Shown here: positions 53,030 to 62,844 of the stretch, one piece after another
Layout of the letters: every line of letters begins with the position of its first letter
Position numbering within the stretch: position 1 is the first letter of the stretch
DNA from: Lumbricus rubellus
Lineage: Eukaryota > Annelida > Clitellata > Crassiclitellata > Lumbricidae
DNA: 64,000 bases
NCBI GenBank assembly: GCA_945859605.1
Contig: OX243824.1
Span: forward strand, 31,507,869 to 31,571,868
Direction of reading: 5' to 3'
The notes under the pieces: generated by a model
Database searches by the model: none
Told to the model about the DNA's origin: nothing
Seen by the model: the letters and a program-made list of their open reading frames with translations, nothing else
Program-made: the position numbers and the translations under genes

Positions 53030-54235
53030 CTATTGTTTATTTCCGATTAAAATATTAATAACAAACCACGAAGTGGGATGCCGGATGAAAATCTTCAGAC
53101 CAAAACAAGAAGCGCGATGATTTTTCGGATTTTGTTAGTGCAATAAAGGCGAAGATTGATGCAAATCTAGTTTTCGAGGGTAATCTGAAACCGGTTTCAA
53201 GTTACCGGGAAGGGGGGGGTAATGTCTAGGAGGGGGTCAGTGTTGCCACTGAGGTTTCAGAAATAAACCCAGATTTCCTTCGAAAAAAAACCCAGAAAAA
53301 CCCAGACTATTTATATAAACCATTTTATACCCCTTTTGCTCAATTTAAGTTGGTTTTTCACTTGTTCCGATCAGAGCTAACAAAGCGTTCGTCAAATGAG
53401 TCGAATAAAATGTAATTGCAACTGTAAAAAAATTTATGTGTGTATGCGCAGCGAGTCAAGTCTACCAGAATTTTAGGAAACATAATTATAAGCTTAACAC
53501 GCGTGGCTTAAGTTTATGAAGTTTTAAAGTTGTCGGAAGTTTCCCGCCAAATTTTCTTAATACATCAAGAATTCCACTTTTTAACCACCTAGAACATTAA
53601 TGCTCTGCAACAACTATTATAGACCATTTCCTATAGTATTGATCTATGCATAGGCCTGCTGCCTGCGGCTTAACAAGATGAGGTGTGACCTGACCTATAT
53701 AGATATGTCAAAATTGCTTATTTCTGCGCAGAGCTATTCTTCTGCGTCACCAGGTTAAAAAGTATTTTTGAATTAACAACGTGATATCTTGATTGTAGAG
53801 TTTAAAATTAAATTTAGTGGGAGAAAATTATGTGTAAAACTCTTCATTTTACACTGAATTTACCAGAATATTCACGTGTTTTAAGTAAAAATTATCAACT
53901 CACCAAAATAAACCCAGATTTTGCCCGAAAAAACCCAGAAACCCAGACGAAGGCCAAAAAAACCCAGATCTAGTGGAAAAAACCCAGCTGTGGCATCACT
54001 GGAGGGGGTAATTTGAAACCTTTACACCAGTTTTAGATTACCTCCCTGCACACTAGATTCGCATCTTTCATCGGCTTTATTACGCTAAAAAATAAAATAA
54101 AAACAATCCCGCTTCTTGTTTTGCTCTGAAGATTTTCATCCGTCGTCCCACTTCGTGGTTTGTTATCAATATTTTGATCCGAAAAATAATAGCCTCGAAG
54201 CCGTTTCTTCGTGTGACTTTAAAGTTTAACGGCGA
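53030..54235. repeat. GGGTAATCTGAAACC foldback repeat, split by a hAT MITE
   Basis: The left arm (ACAAACCACGAAGTGGGATG, GATGAAAATCTTCAGACC, AACAAGAAGCGCGATG) is inverted in the right arm (CATCCCGCTTCTTG-like and TCCCACTTCGTGGTTTGTTA, 54,105-54,170). The centre is GGGTAATCTGAAACCGGTTT. A hAT MITE interrupts it at GAGGGGGT. Close relatives are at 56645-57112. Confidence 0.7.
53238..54001. mobile_element. hAT MITE, 764 bp, second copy, perfect 8-bp TSD
   Basis: Reverse-oriented copy of 28042-28809. It starts CAGTGTTGCCACTGAGG and ends GCTGTGGCATCACTG. It is flanked by GAGGGGGT at 53230-53237 and 54002-54009. Removing one flank and the element restores the host repeat sequence GGAGGGGGTAATTTGAAACC. 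Confidence 0.92.
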
Positions 54236-54953
54236 TTAGTATTTTAGTTACTTATTGCTCTGATTTTTTTTCTTTGGGTTATATCCTGGATCATAATTAG
54301 CCCTTCAGCAGAGATAGCCTTCTGAATATCATTGGCACAATATTAAATAATTAGCGTTGTGACTTTTGGCTGCCTCTCCAAGACTGCAATCGTTATCAGT
54401 AACTTCTCTGGCTACATTCATCCTTGTTTCTTTACTAGCAGAACCGCATTAAGATGTTTGCAATTTCTTATCGTCACATGTGGTTACTAGGTAAAACATA
54501 GACCCACAAAGGTCAAGTGCTCGTCGCATAATCTTCACGAGGGGAATTCGCCGGTGTCACGAAATAAAGTCTCCCCCGAAACAGAGTATCCCCCTTGCTG
54601 ATACAGAGTCTCCGGGAGGAGACTCTGTATCGGAACAAAGTCTCCCCCATTGAAATAGATTCTCCCCTCTACGATACAAAGTCTCCCACTACTAAAAATC
54701 GAAGCCCCCCTATATTTTCGGACGTAAAGTCCATATTCATTTTTGCTTAAATAAATGACTTTGTGCACTAGTGGAATTTGGACAATAATAAATTTGAAGT
54801 AATAATGAGAATCTTGTGAAGTAGCCTAAGCTTAAATGTTTTGTATCAATGGGCGTAATTGTAGCATAGTTATATCGGCCTATAGCATCACTGGATGTCG
54901 GGCCATTTAGCCTACGTCATTAAAGCGCAGTGGAGAGGTTAGGTTCAAAGAGC

Positions 54954-55021
54954 CTACCCATGGATCTAATTAATAGTTAGGCGTAAGCCTATGCCTATTT
55001 ATTAATTAGATCCATGGGTAG
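54954..55021. repeat. Hairpin: perfect 21-bp arms, 26-nt loop
   Basis: CTACCCATGGATCTAATTAA(T) at 54954-54974 is the exact inverse of 55001-55021. Just downstream begins a mariner-like element. No element termini border the hairpin. Confidence 0.9.
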
Positions 55022-55056
55022 TTTGCATAAGTGGCCATGGCATCCCAGCGGTGCTA

Positions 55057-56064
55057 CACGGTGATTCATAAAAAACCATCCCCCTGCATAAGTTGGGATA
55101 ACTCATGTAGATGACCATCAAATTTAACGAAATTTCACAGTAATGAAGCTTGATGTTCTAGCCAAGTGCTATATAAATTATTTCACACTCAGAGCTATAA
55201 TGACGTAACGCGGATGACGAAACTAATGACGTCACGATAATCTTGAGAAACAAGCAAGATTCCAACGTTCCTGTCAGTCACTGAGGTTGTATCATGGAAA
55301 CCTGGCCAATTTTATCCGGTTTAGCCGCCTGGTGATAAATTGTTTACTGTGGCATCACCCAGTAACAATCAGAATGTTCGCATTCACGTATCTGCCGCGG
55401 TACACAGAAGAGGGACGTTCCTGCAAATCGTCTTTTGTGGAATCGACCAACTTTCAGCAAATCTCTTATGGCGTCGGTCGGGGTATCTGCACACGGTCGT
55501 ACGAACATTCATTTCATCGAACCGGGCGTTAAGATGAATGGACAATATTACAGAGATGTTCCACTAAAACAGGGCCTTTTACCAGGCCTTCGTGACATTA
55601 CCGATGAGGATTTTATCTTCCAGCAGGATAGCGCCCCTGCGCACAGAGCACGGGTACTGTTGCGTTACTGAAAACTGAAACACCTGATTTCATCCCGCCT
55701 ACTTTGTGGCCACCCAACAGCCCTGATTTAAATCCAGTGGACTATAAGATATGGAGTGTCATGCAAGAGAAGCTAGGTCTACAGATCTCGAATATGTGAT
55801 GTCAGTGAGTTGCGAAGTCGAATTGTGGAGGCATGGGACGAGATGGATCAGTGCATCATTGATGAATCAGTCAAACAGTGACGTACTCGTCTTCGCGCAT
55901 GCGTAGCTGCCAAAGGGAGGGGGTCAATTTGAACATAAACTTTAACTTTCCGAATGTTTAGAAATAACTCCTCTGTCTTCCTTTAAAATTTCTTTCACAT
56001 AGCATGACATTTGACGGAGTTACAGTGAAATATGCAGGGGGATGGTTTTTTATGAATCACCGTG
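55057..56064 (+). mobile_element. Tc1/mariner-like element, decayed
   Basis: CACGGTGATTCATAAAAAAC opens and the inverse closes the 1008-bp element, with TA at 55055 and 56065. It encloses a broken DD(37)D-type transposase. The TA target and CA-type ends are typical of the superfamily. Confidence 0.9.
55430..55890 (+). pseudogene. Mariner-type transposase remnant
   Basis: One frame gives GRTNIHFIEPGVKMNGQYY and DFIFQQDSAPAHRAR, which holds the second catalytic Asp. After a small frameshift near 55,660 another frame gives PPTLWPPNSPDLNPVDYKIW, where the third acidic residue is Asp, about 37 residues on. The N-terminal DNA-binding half is not readable. The element is inactive. Confidence 0.85.
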
Positions 56065-56644
56065 TATAAACTTAACTGTGCTACAATTAGGCCTACGCCC
56101 ATTAGTATAATACATTTACGCATACTCTGTAAGCTGGTAGGCCTAGGTTATTACATTTTGTCGTCATGGAACTTCCAATTAAGAGATGACTATTTTCATC
56201 AATCCAACCTCAATTGTGACAAAGGGGTTCATAACCCGTCATCTGTCGATTTTTGACCTTTTGATTTAGTCATATGCTACAATGAACAAGCTCTAAAATG
56301 CTTTTAACAGAATGAAAATATCTTTTTTTAACTGAAGTTATGCCCGTTTGATTCTTTCATTGGTTTTTGGTGAGAAAACCAAACAAAAAGTTACTGAATA
56401 TTCGTGTAATCTAAGTCTACTGAACCTACTAAGTAACTGTTATTATTCTGCAATTGTTCTGGGCATTAGAGGCATATATTCTGAATCAGATAACGCAAAC
56501 GGCATCAAAATCGGATCACTACTTCGCAAATTAGGGCGAATTTACAGTCATATGCTGAACTGGAGGATAAACTGCATTCTTGACACCTCCCGCCTATTTC
56601 AGCTTCTAGCGCAATATCTAGGAAGCGACATGCGACGGGTTTCG

Positions 56645-57112
56645 AGCCCCGGTGTAAAGGTTTCAAATTATCTCCTCCTAAACAATACCCCCCGGTAACT
56701 TAATTGAAACCGGTTTCAGATTACCCCCCGGAAACTAGATTTGCATCAAACATCGCATTTATTGCACTGAAAAAATCCGAAAAATCATCCCGCTTCTTGT
56801 TTTGTTCTGAAGATTTTCATCCGTCATCCCACTTCGTGATTAGTTATCAATATTTTAATCCGAAAAAAATAATAGACTAGAAGCCATTTCTCCATGTAAC
56901 TTCAGCGGCGACTTAGTATTTTAGTTACATATGAAAATGTTGATAACAAAACACGAAGTGGGATGACGGATGAAAATCTTCAGACCGAAACAAGAAGCGG
57001 GATGATTTTTCTGATATTTTTAGTGCAATAAATGCGAGGATTGATGCAAATTACAGTTTTCAGGGGGTAATGTTTGGGAGGGGGTAATTTGAAACCTTTA
57101 CACCTGCGTCAC
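56645..57112. repeat. Palindromic foldback repeat, about 470 bp
   Basis: Outer ends GGTGTAAAGGTTTCAAATTA and TAATTTGAAACCTTTACACC are exact inverses. The arms then share GATTTGCATCAA, ATCATCCCGCTTCTTGTTT and GATTTTCATCCGTCATCCCA. It is non-coding and closely related to 53030-54235. Confidence 0.8.
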
Positions 57113-57771
57113 AATTTAGCCCCGGGCTACCAAAGGGGGTGGTGTCCACCCCTAGGTTTTTCCAAAATAAAAATTGTTTCGTATGGAATAAAATTTTGAC
57201 GTTTTAGGTAGCTGTAGAGGATTCATTGTGATGATATCGTATATACTGTTTAAACGTTATCTCGATTTACCCGAGGTACCAGAAAGGTGGATACCACTTC
57301 CCTTTAGAAAAAGTTTAGATTATCGACTATATCTTACCCGTTACAGAATATGAAGAGAAACAAATTATGCCATTCTATAGAGAGAATGTGGGGGCTACAT
57401 TTGCTTGTTAAAGAATTTGTCTTTTGATAACCGGAAGTGCTCAAAATAATTTAAAATATATAAAATGGATAGGCCTACAATTTTCATAAAATTTTTACGT
57501 TTTTTGATTATAACGTATCCAAAAGTTATTTTGAAGAGCAATAAATTTTGCCACTCTAGAGGGGATACTGGGCTATATTTCCATGTTAATTAATTTGCCT
57601 TTTGGTAACATTATGTACTAAAAATAAAATAAAAAATGTGTGAAAAATATTTTTATTACAACGCAAATCGATATTTCTGCGTAAACGTTTGTCAGCAGCT
57701 AATGAACTTAGGCCTACTATTAGCTGAAACAGATATTGAAGATGAATACATACATAGTCCTACATGCATAC
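57113..57771. other. Intron segment, no gene recognised
   Basis: AT-rich. It contains two similar sentences, ATTTTGCCACTCTAGAG..GGGCTA near 57,545 and ATGCCATTCTATAGAGAGAA near 57,365, spaced about 180 bp apart. This suggests an old tandem repeat. Confidence 0.35.
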
Positions 57772-57861
57772 AACCATACATACATACATACATACATACA
57801 TACATACATACATACATACATACATACATACATACATACATACATACATACATACATACAT

Positions 57862-57901
<40 letters not shown>

Positions 57902-57960
57902 ACACACATACATACATACATACATACATACATACATACATACATACATACATACATACA

Positions 57961-57990
<30 letters not shown>
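57772..57990. repeat. (TACA)n microsatellite with (CA)n core
   Basis: More than 200 bp of TACA units are interrupted by a CA run at 57,880-57,907. The His-Thr-Tyr and Met-Tyr-Val-Cys frames over it on both strands are artefacts. Confidence 0.97.
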
Positions 57991-57992
<2 letters not shown>

Positions 57993-58356
57993 ATATATGT
58001 ATGTATGTATATATGTCATATATACATACATACCCCGGTACATGTTCAAAACACACAGAATCTAATATTTTGTCCATGCATAAGTACATGTTTGTTGAAT
58101 CGAAGGGTCCCATGCAAAAGGTTTTATAATTTCGAGGTAAATTCGTATAATATTATTTTAACCTAAATATCTCATTTTGTGCAGAAACGAATGCTCTATT
58201 CATTGATGTATTTGCGCTAAATAAATCAAAGTGACTTTTTTCTCTCCAAAATTCTTTAGTATTGGCATTCTGACAAAACGGATCTATGATAACAATAATC
58301 ATGCAGCGTAAGTACTAAGTATAGGCCTACTTTTTTAGATCTGCATGATTTCTCAC

Positions 58357-58839
58357 CTAAATTCATTCTGCAGAATGCATTTAGAGTCCAAAAATTATCT
58401 GCATTCCATATCCACACAGCGTTTGAACTGATACCAGGTACGAGTTGCCAACGACTGTTTCCGTTGCGACCATATTCGACTGCGGGCGGCCAGGTAGAAT
58501 CGTCAAAATTAATTCCTTCCCATCCGGACTCATTGACGTTTGAACATTTCCAAGAAGAATTGGTCAGCACATAGTCGTCATCTGTTGACGCCAGAATACC
58601 GGATCGACCCCCTGCATTTCCGTTTATCCCATGAACAGCTATTAATCTCGTAGTACATGGAAGATCGATAACGTCCCGTCTATTATAACTGTTGACCTTT
58701 GGAAGGCCCGTTATCTCAACGCCATCGATGTAGATCTTCAATATGTCATCGACCGTAACGCTCAGATTACGTTTTGGACAGGAGAACTTATATACAGATT
58801 TCGCTGCCTCCAATTCGACACCAGACAGCAAAACGACAA
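58357..58839 (-). CDS. EGF-domain gene, beta-sandwich-like domain exon
   Basis: A 483-bp exon lies between acceptor CTTTCTTCAG (AG 58841-58840) and donor TTAG|GTGAGA (GT 58356-58355), with both borders in phase 1. It begins in the signal-peptide core (VVVLLSGVELEA); the ATG exon upstream was not found. The body has NLSVTVDDILKIYIDGVEIT, VIDLPCTTRLIAVHG, GGRSGILASTDDDYVL, SSWKCSN, WEGINFDDSTW and NAVWIW. The layout suggests a galactose-binding-like jelly roll, by inference from pattern only. With the EGF and C-terminal exons it gives about 322 residues after the signal start. Paralogue at 10057-10533. Confidence 0.78.
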
Positions 58840-59560
58840 CTGAAGAAAGTAAACAAATTATTTCATGATTCTAAGTTAGTCATTACAACAATACCGAAAA
58901 GTGTAACAGCATCCTATTTTACACCCCAATGAAATAATATTATTAAGCAAAGATGAAAATTAAAATTCGCCGTGCCCAAGGCAGAGCATACGGTACGTTT
59001 TCTATGTGTAGGGCGACTAATAGGCGCTGGAGCATGTGGTTGGCCACAAGCTAGTCAGTGTCACTACAGAAATCTTGCCTTCAAGATTTTGTAGGATCCC
59101 TTGTAATGGCATGTGCTGTGCTATGGTGCCATAGAAATTGTCGTTATTGTTATCGTTGTTGTTGTTATTGCTCTGATTACAGGAATTCTTGCATTTTTTA
59201 CCCATGTGCATTATTCACATCTCATATCTAAGCATTTCTGCATCTCAAAGGTTCGTTGTCTGACACAGCATGTCTCATCTAGGGCCTACCTTTAAATAAG
59301 TCAAATTTGAGACGTTATTGAAGTCACCCTCCCATTTCTTACATATATTAATTACATTGTGGTCCAAACTGAATGGCAGAAACTGCATTTTTCTTTCTTA
59401 TGGTGAAAGTAAATTTTCGGCCTTTCTGATCTTATTTTAAATTATTCATTTGCACATTGTAGCCTAACAGACTGTTAGTAACAGTCTTTTGATGCAATTA
59501 TATTTGTAAAACATCCCTCTCTTGCTGTATTAACGAGTTCAATATTGGCAGGATGCCCAG
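58840..59560. other. Upstream region of the EGF gene, no exon identified
   Basis: The first exon with the start codon should lie here or further right. I could not single it out. A GTTGTTATTGTT-rich stretch near 59,145 is low complexity. Confidence 0.4.
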
Positions 59561-59803
59561 TGGATTCAATATTTTTTTAGCGAAACGTTAATACTTTATG
59601 CTTTGTCACCTTTGTTAATCACTGTGTTAATTTTGCAAAATTTCGTCATGGCCACCTCGCATCGTCAACTCAATAATTATCTTAGTTGGTGTCTCTAGAC
59701 AGCGGAATTATTTCATCCCTTTAGGGTCCCCTTTTGTAATGAATGAGCAAGATGTGTAATACTTTGGCTGCAAATAAAATATTTGATTGATTGATTGATT
59801 GGC

Positions 59804-59840
<37 letters not shown>
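59560..59840 (+). mobile_element. Probable LINE 3' end with (TGAT)n tail
   Basis: GCTGCAAATAAAATATTTGA runs into TGATTGATTGATTG repeats, like the LINE tail at 44,975. The preceding sequence has no frame. TGAGCAAGATGTGTAATACT at 59744 recurs at 60117. Confidence 0.5.
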
Positions 59841-60049
59841 ATGCATGAGGCGAGTTGTATCAGTCACCTATGGGGCCAGACGGACCATGTGTTCCATCTT
59901 GCCCTGTTTGTGAGAATTCTTTGTGTGGTTAGAATCTTTTCATTTTTACCCTTTAACGACAGACTACATGTTTCCGATGCATTTTAGTACACGCTGGCCA
60001 TTAAAGGGTTAAATGCTCATTTATTATCATTGTAATAATTGTTTATTCC

Positions 60050-60050
<1 letters not shown>

Positions 60051-60113
<63 letters not shown>
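60051..60113. repeat. (TAA)n microsatellite
   Basis: About 20 AAT units end directly before the LINE coding fragment. It may be the tail of an upstream inserted element. Confidence 0.95.
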
Positions 60114-60115
<2 letters not shown>

Positions 60116-60116
<1 letters not shown>

Positions 60117-61327
60117 TGAGCAAGATGTGTAATACTTTGATTGATTCCAAACACGACGCTCTGATCCTTCTTCGTTGCTCTCTCAGCTCCCATAGATTGG
60201 TGTACACTTTAAGATGTAGCCCCTGCACAGGACACTTGCTGCTGGATAAATTCGACGAACTCCTTCGGAACGGCTTGAGTGCAGTCCTCAACATCGCCCT
60301 ATCCAACGACCAATGGATACAGGCATCTTTGCCGGTGAAGATGGGTGGACTGGGAATTCGCCGGGTGACTTCGCTTGCTCTTCCCGCCTTTTTGGCTTCC
60401 GCTGCAAGCACCCGAGAACTCCAGTCCTCCATGCTAGGCAATGCCTGCCCCGATACTGACGAGCGGGTGGAATTGATGGAGCATCTATGGTGTACTGAGA
60501 GCCAATCTGAGATACCTGAGAGCGGTGCGGCTCACAAACAATCAAGTTGGGACAAACCTCTCATGCAGAAGATGGTTACCGAGTTGAGCAATGCACTTTC
60601 CGACCCTTACCATCAAGCACGTTTCAAGGCAGTCGCAGCGCCTCATGCCGGTGACTGGCTTTTCGCCCTCCCCGTGACATCATGTGGACTACGTCTAGAC
60701 GATGAGGCGGTCAGAATTGCGGCAGGTCTCCGTCTGGGAACTTGCATTTGCGAGCCTCATGCTTGCCCATGTGGAGCTCGAGTGACAGCGAATGGAGCTC
60801 ATGGACTTTCCTGTAGTCTTGGACCTGGGCGGATCGCCAGACACGCCACACTAAACGATCTAATCAGCCGAAGTCTCACACGAGCAGGTTTTCCAAATAT
60901 TAAAGAACCACCAGGTCTCTCTAGAACTGATGGCAGACGTCCTGATGGTCTTACGCTGATACCTTGGTACAAAGGACGGAATCTCGTCTGGGACGCCACG
61001 GTGATCGACACTGTAGCTTCATCATACGTCCAGGCGACATCCGTGTCTGCGGGTGCGGCAGCGGAAGTGGCGGCTACCAGGAAGGTCGACAAGTACAATT
61101 ATCTTATGGCCACCTATCTCTTTGTTCCACTGGCTTTCGAGACCATGGGACCAATCAACATCGATGGATTGAAGCTTCTGAAGGTTTTGGGGCGTCCCCT
61201 GACTCAAATCACCGGAGACCCCAAAGAGTCAAGCTATCTGTTCCAACGACTTTCAATCTGCATCCAACGATTTAACGCTGTTGCCTGCAGGGGCACATTT
61301 GAGAAGCAGCCCCAACTATCTGAGTGA
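60116..61327 (+). CDS. Non-LTR retrotransposon C-terminus with restriction-like endonuclease
   Basis: An intact 403-residue frame matches the distal half of a retrotransposon protein. The RT thumb-like part has SLPVKMGGLGIRRVTSLALP and FALPVTSCGLRLDDEAVRIA. A zinc-binding segment CEPHACPCGA..GAHGLSC follows. The endonuclease-like part has GRRPDGLTLIPW, LVWDATVIDT and a downstream RKVDKYNYL, giving the P-D...D...K order of restriction-like endonucleases in early-branching (R2/NeSL-type) LINEs. The catalytic YADD part of RT is absent, cut off at the TAA repeat, so the copy is 5'-truncated. Its G+C content is higher than the surroundings. It could also be a domesticated remnant, but nothing supports expression. 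Confidence 0.78.
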
Positions 61328-61405
61328 CTACCGTTTCCATAGTATTTATATACACTATTCGTTGTCTTGTAGACCTTTGTGAACTGAACTATTTCGGATA
61401 ATTTC

Positions 61406-61440
<35 letters not shown>

Positions 61441-61470
61441 TACAATAATAATAATAATAATAACAATAAT
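61328..61470 (+). repeat. LINE 3' UTR and (TAA)n tail
   Basis: A short non-coding stretch ends in (TAA)n at 61,408-61,470, the expected tail of the truncated element. Confidence 0.7.
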
Positions 61471-61473
61471 ATA

Positions 61474-62595
61474 TAGGGGAGAGTGCTACAAGACGCCCAG
61501 GGCGAGTAAGACGCCCACCCCCTTTAAAACGGTTGAAAAGATACATATTCGTGTTTTAGTTGTCTCATTGCATGCAGCGACATCTTTTGAACCTTCCATA
61601 ACAGTAATGTTTCAGTATTCGAGATATTGACGCGATAAATCAATTTTCTAGATTTTCACCACGAATCTTCCTAATTTTCTCTTTAGCCTTATGCAGTAAA
61701 AATTCGTGCACTTCAACGTTTATTTAGGGTTCGATTGTAGTTGTTTTTATGGTTTTATCTAACTAGCAAACATTGACATTGTTAAATAAAATGGCGTCAG
61801 TAGAGAGGGACTCGAAAATTACAAGAAGCCCATGGGCGTCTTGAAAACATAAGTAGAATAGAGATTACAAGAAGCCCATGGGCATCTTGAATGTATAGGA
61901 AGCATAGAGATTACAAGATGCCCATGAGCGTCTTTGATACTATGAGCAAATGGCCAAGAATTGGTGCCTACCATGTCACCACCTTCTACTCATGAAAAAC
62001 CGGGCCATATACAAATTTATCAGTGTTTATTGAATCTGCTTGACCCTTGCCCAAAACTTAAGTGAAATGGAAAGAATGCAGTACGTGGAAAGGTTGATGT
62101 CATGCAGAATGTGCAGACGAAGAGACATCCAAAGAATTCGTATGTGACTTTTGTCGGTAGTCTGTGATTAAAGTGAAAATGACAATAATGACTTACAACA
62201 TGAGATTGGATTTTAGCTTCTCGGTGTTTTTAGTTGCTCTGTATCTTTAGGATCTTTTGGTTTTGGTTTAATTTGCTTTCTCTCAAGCAGTTTATTGTTT
62301 TAGTTTAAAATGCATGATTGCAATGCCTCTTGTTTTTAGTCGATTTCCATTGCTCCAAGATGCCCATCCTATGGGCGTCTTGTAGTATAGGGTTCCTAAG
62401 ACGCCCAGTTTGGAGGGGTCTACCTTTTTGAATTTACACAATTGATCTTATTGAATTGTGTTCTGTAGTGGCTGTCATTGCTTCATTAATGATCACTCTT
62501 TACATTAAGGTGAAACATATACTTCTCTTGGAGCCCACACGGAAGAAAAGCACAATTTTCTTTAGCATGGGCGTCTTGGAACACTCTCCCCTATA
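61474..62595. mobile_element. MITE with 30-bp inverted ends and GCCCATGGGC hairpins
   Basis: TATAGGGGAGAGTGCTACAA..GACGCCCA opens, and TGGGCGTCTTGGAACACTCT..CCCCTATA closes the element, inside a TA-rich target. Several interior CAAGA.GCCCATGGGCGTCTT palindromes lie at 61,822, 61,868, 61,913 and 62,354. There is no frame. A TA or longer target duplication cannot be resolved in the TATA context. Confidence 0.85.
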
Positions 62596-62810
62596 TATAT
62601 GTTTATATATGCGAAATACATGATTGATTGCAATGCCCCTATCGTCGCTGTTTTCGGACACAAACCTACAGATGAACTTTCAACTTTGTCATTTATGATT
62701 GTATTAGATAAAGTTTGAAAATTATTCTCTTACGACGCATTTGTGTGTTAGATCTTATTCTATTGGTGCTTCCCAGTTACTACCACTTTGATTTGATTTG
62801 TTTATTTATT

Positions 62811-62811
<1 letters not shown>
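62596..62811. other. Intergenic, no gene recognised
   Basis: Nothing identifiable before the CA repeat. Confidence 0.35.

Positions 62812-62843
<32 letters not shown>
62812..62843. repeat. (CA)n microsatellite
   Basis: An uninterrupted CA run of about 32 bp. Confidence 0.97.

Positions 62844-62844
<1 letters not shown>

Noticed and set aside
57692..58129. Long His/Thr/Tyr and Met/Tyr/Val/Cys reading frames on both strands
   Set aside because: They are translations of the (TACA)n/(CA)n microsatellite. All frames are open because the repeat lacks stops.
59113..59295. 60-residue hydrophobic frame
   Set aside because: The hydrophobic run comes from GTTGTTATTGTT low-complexity DNA. There is no supporting context.
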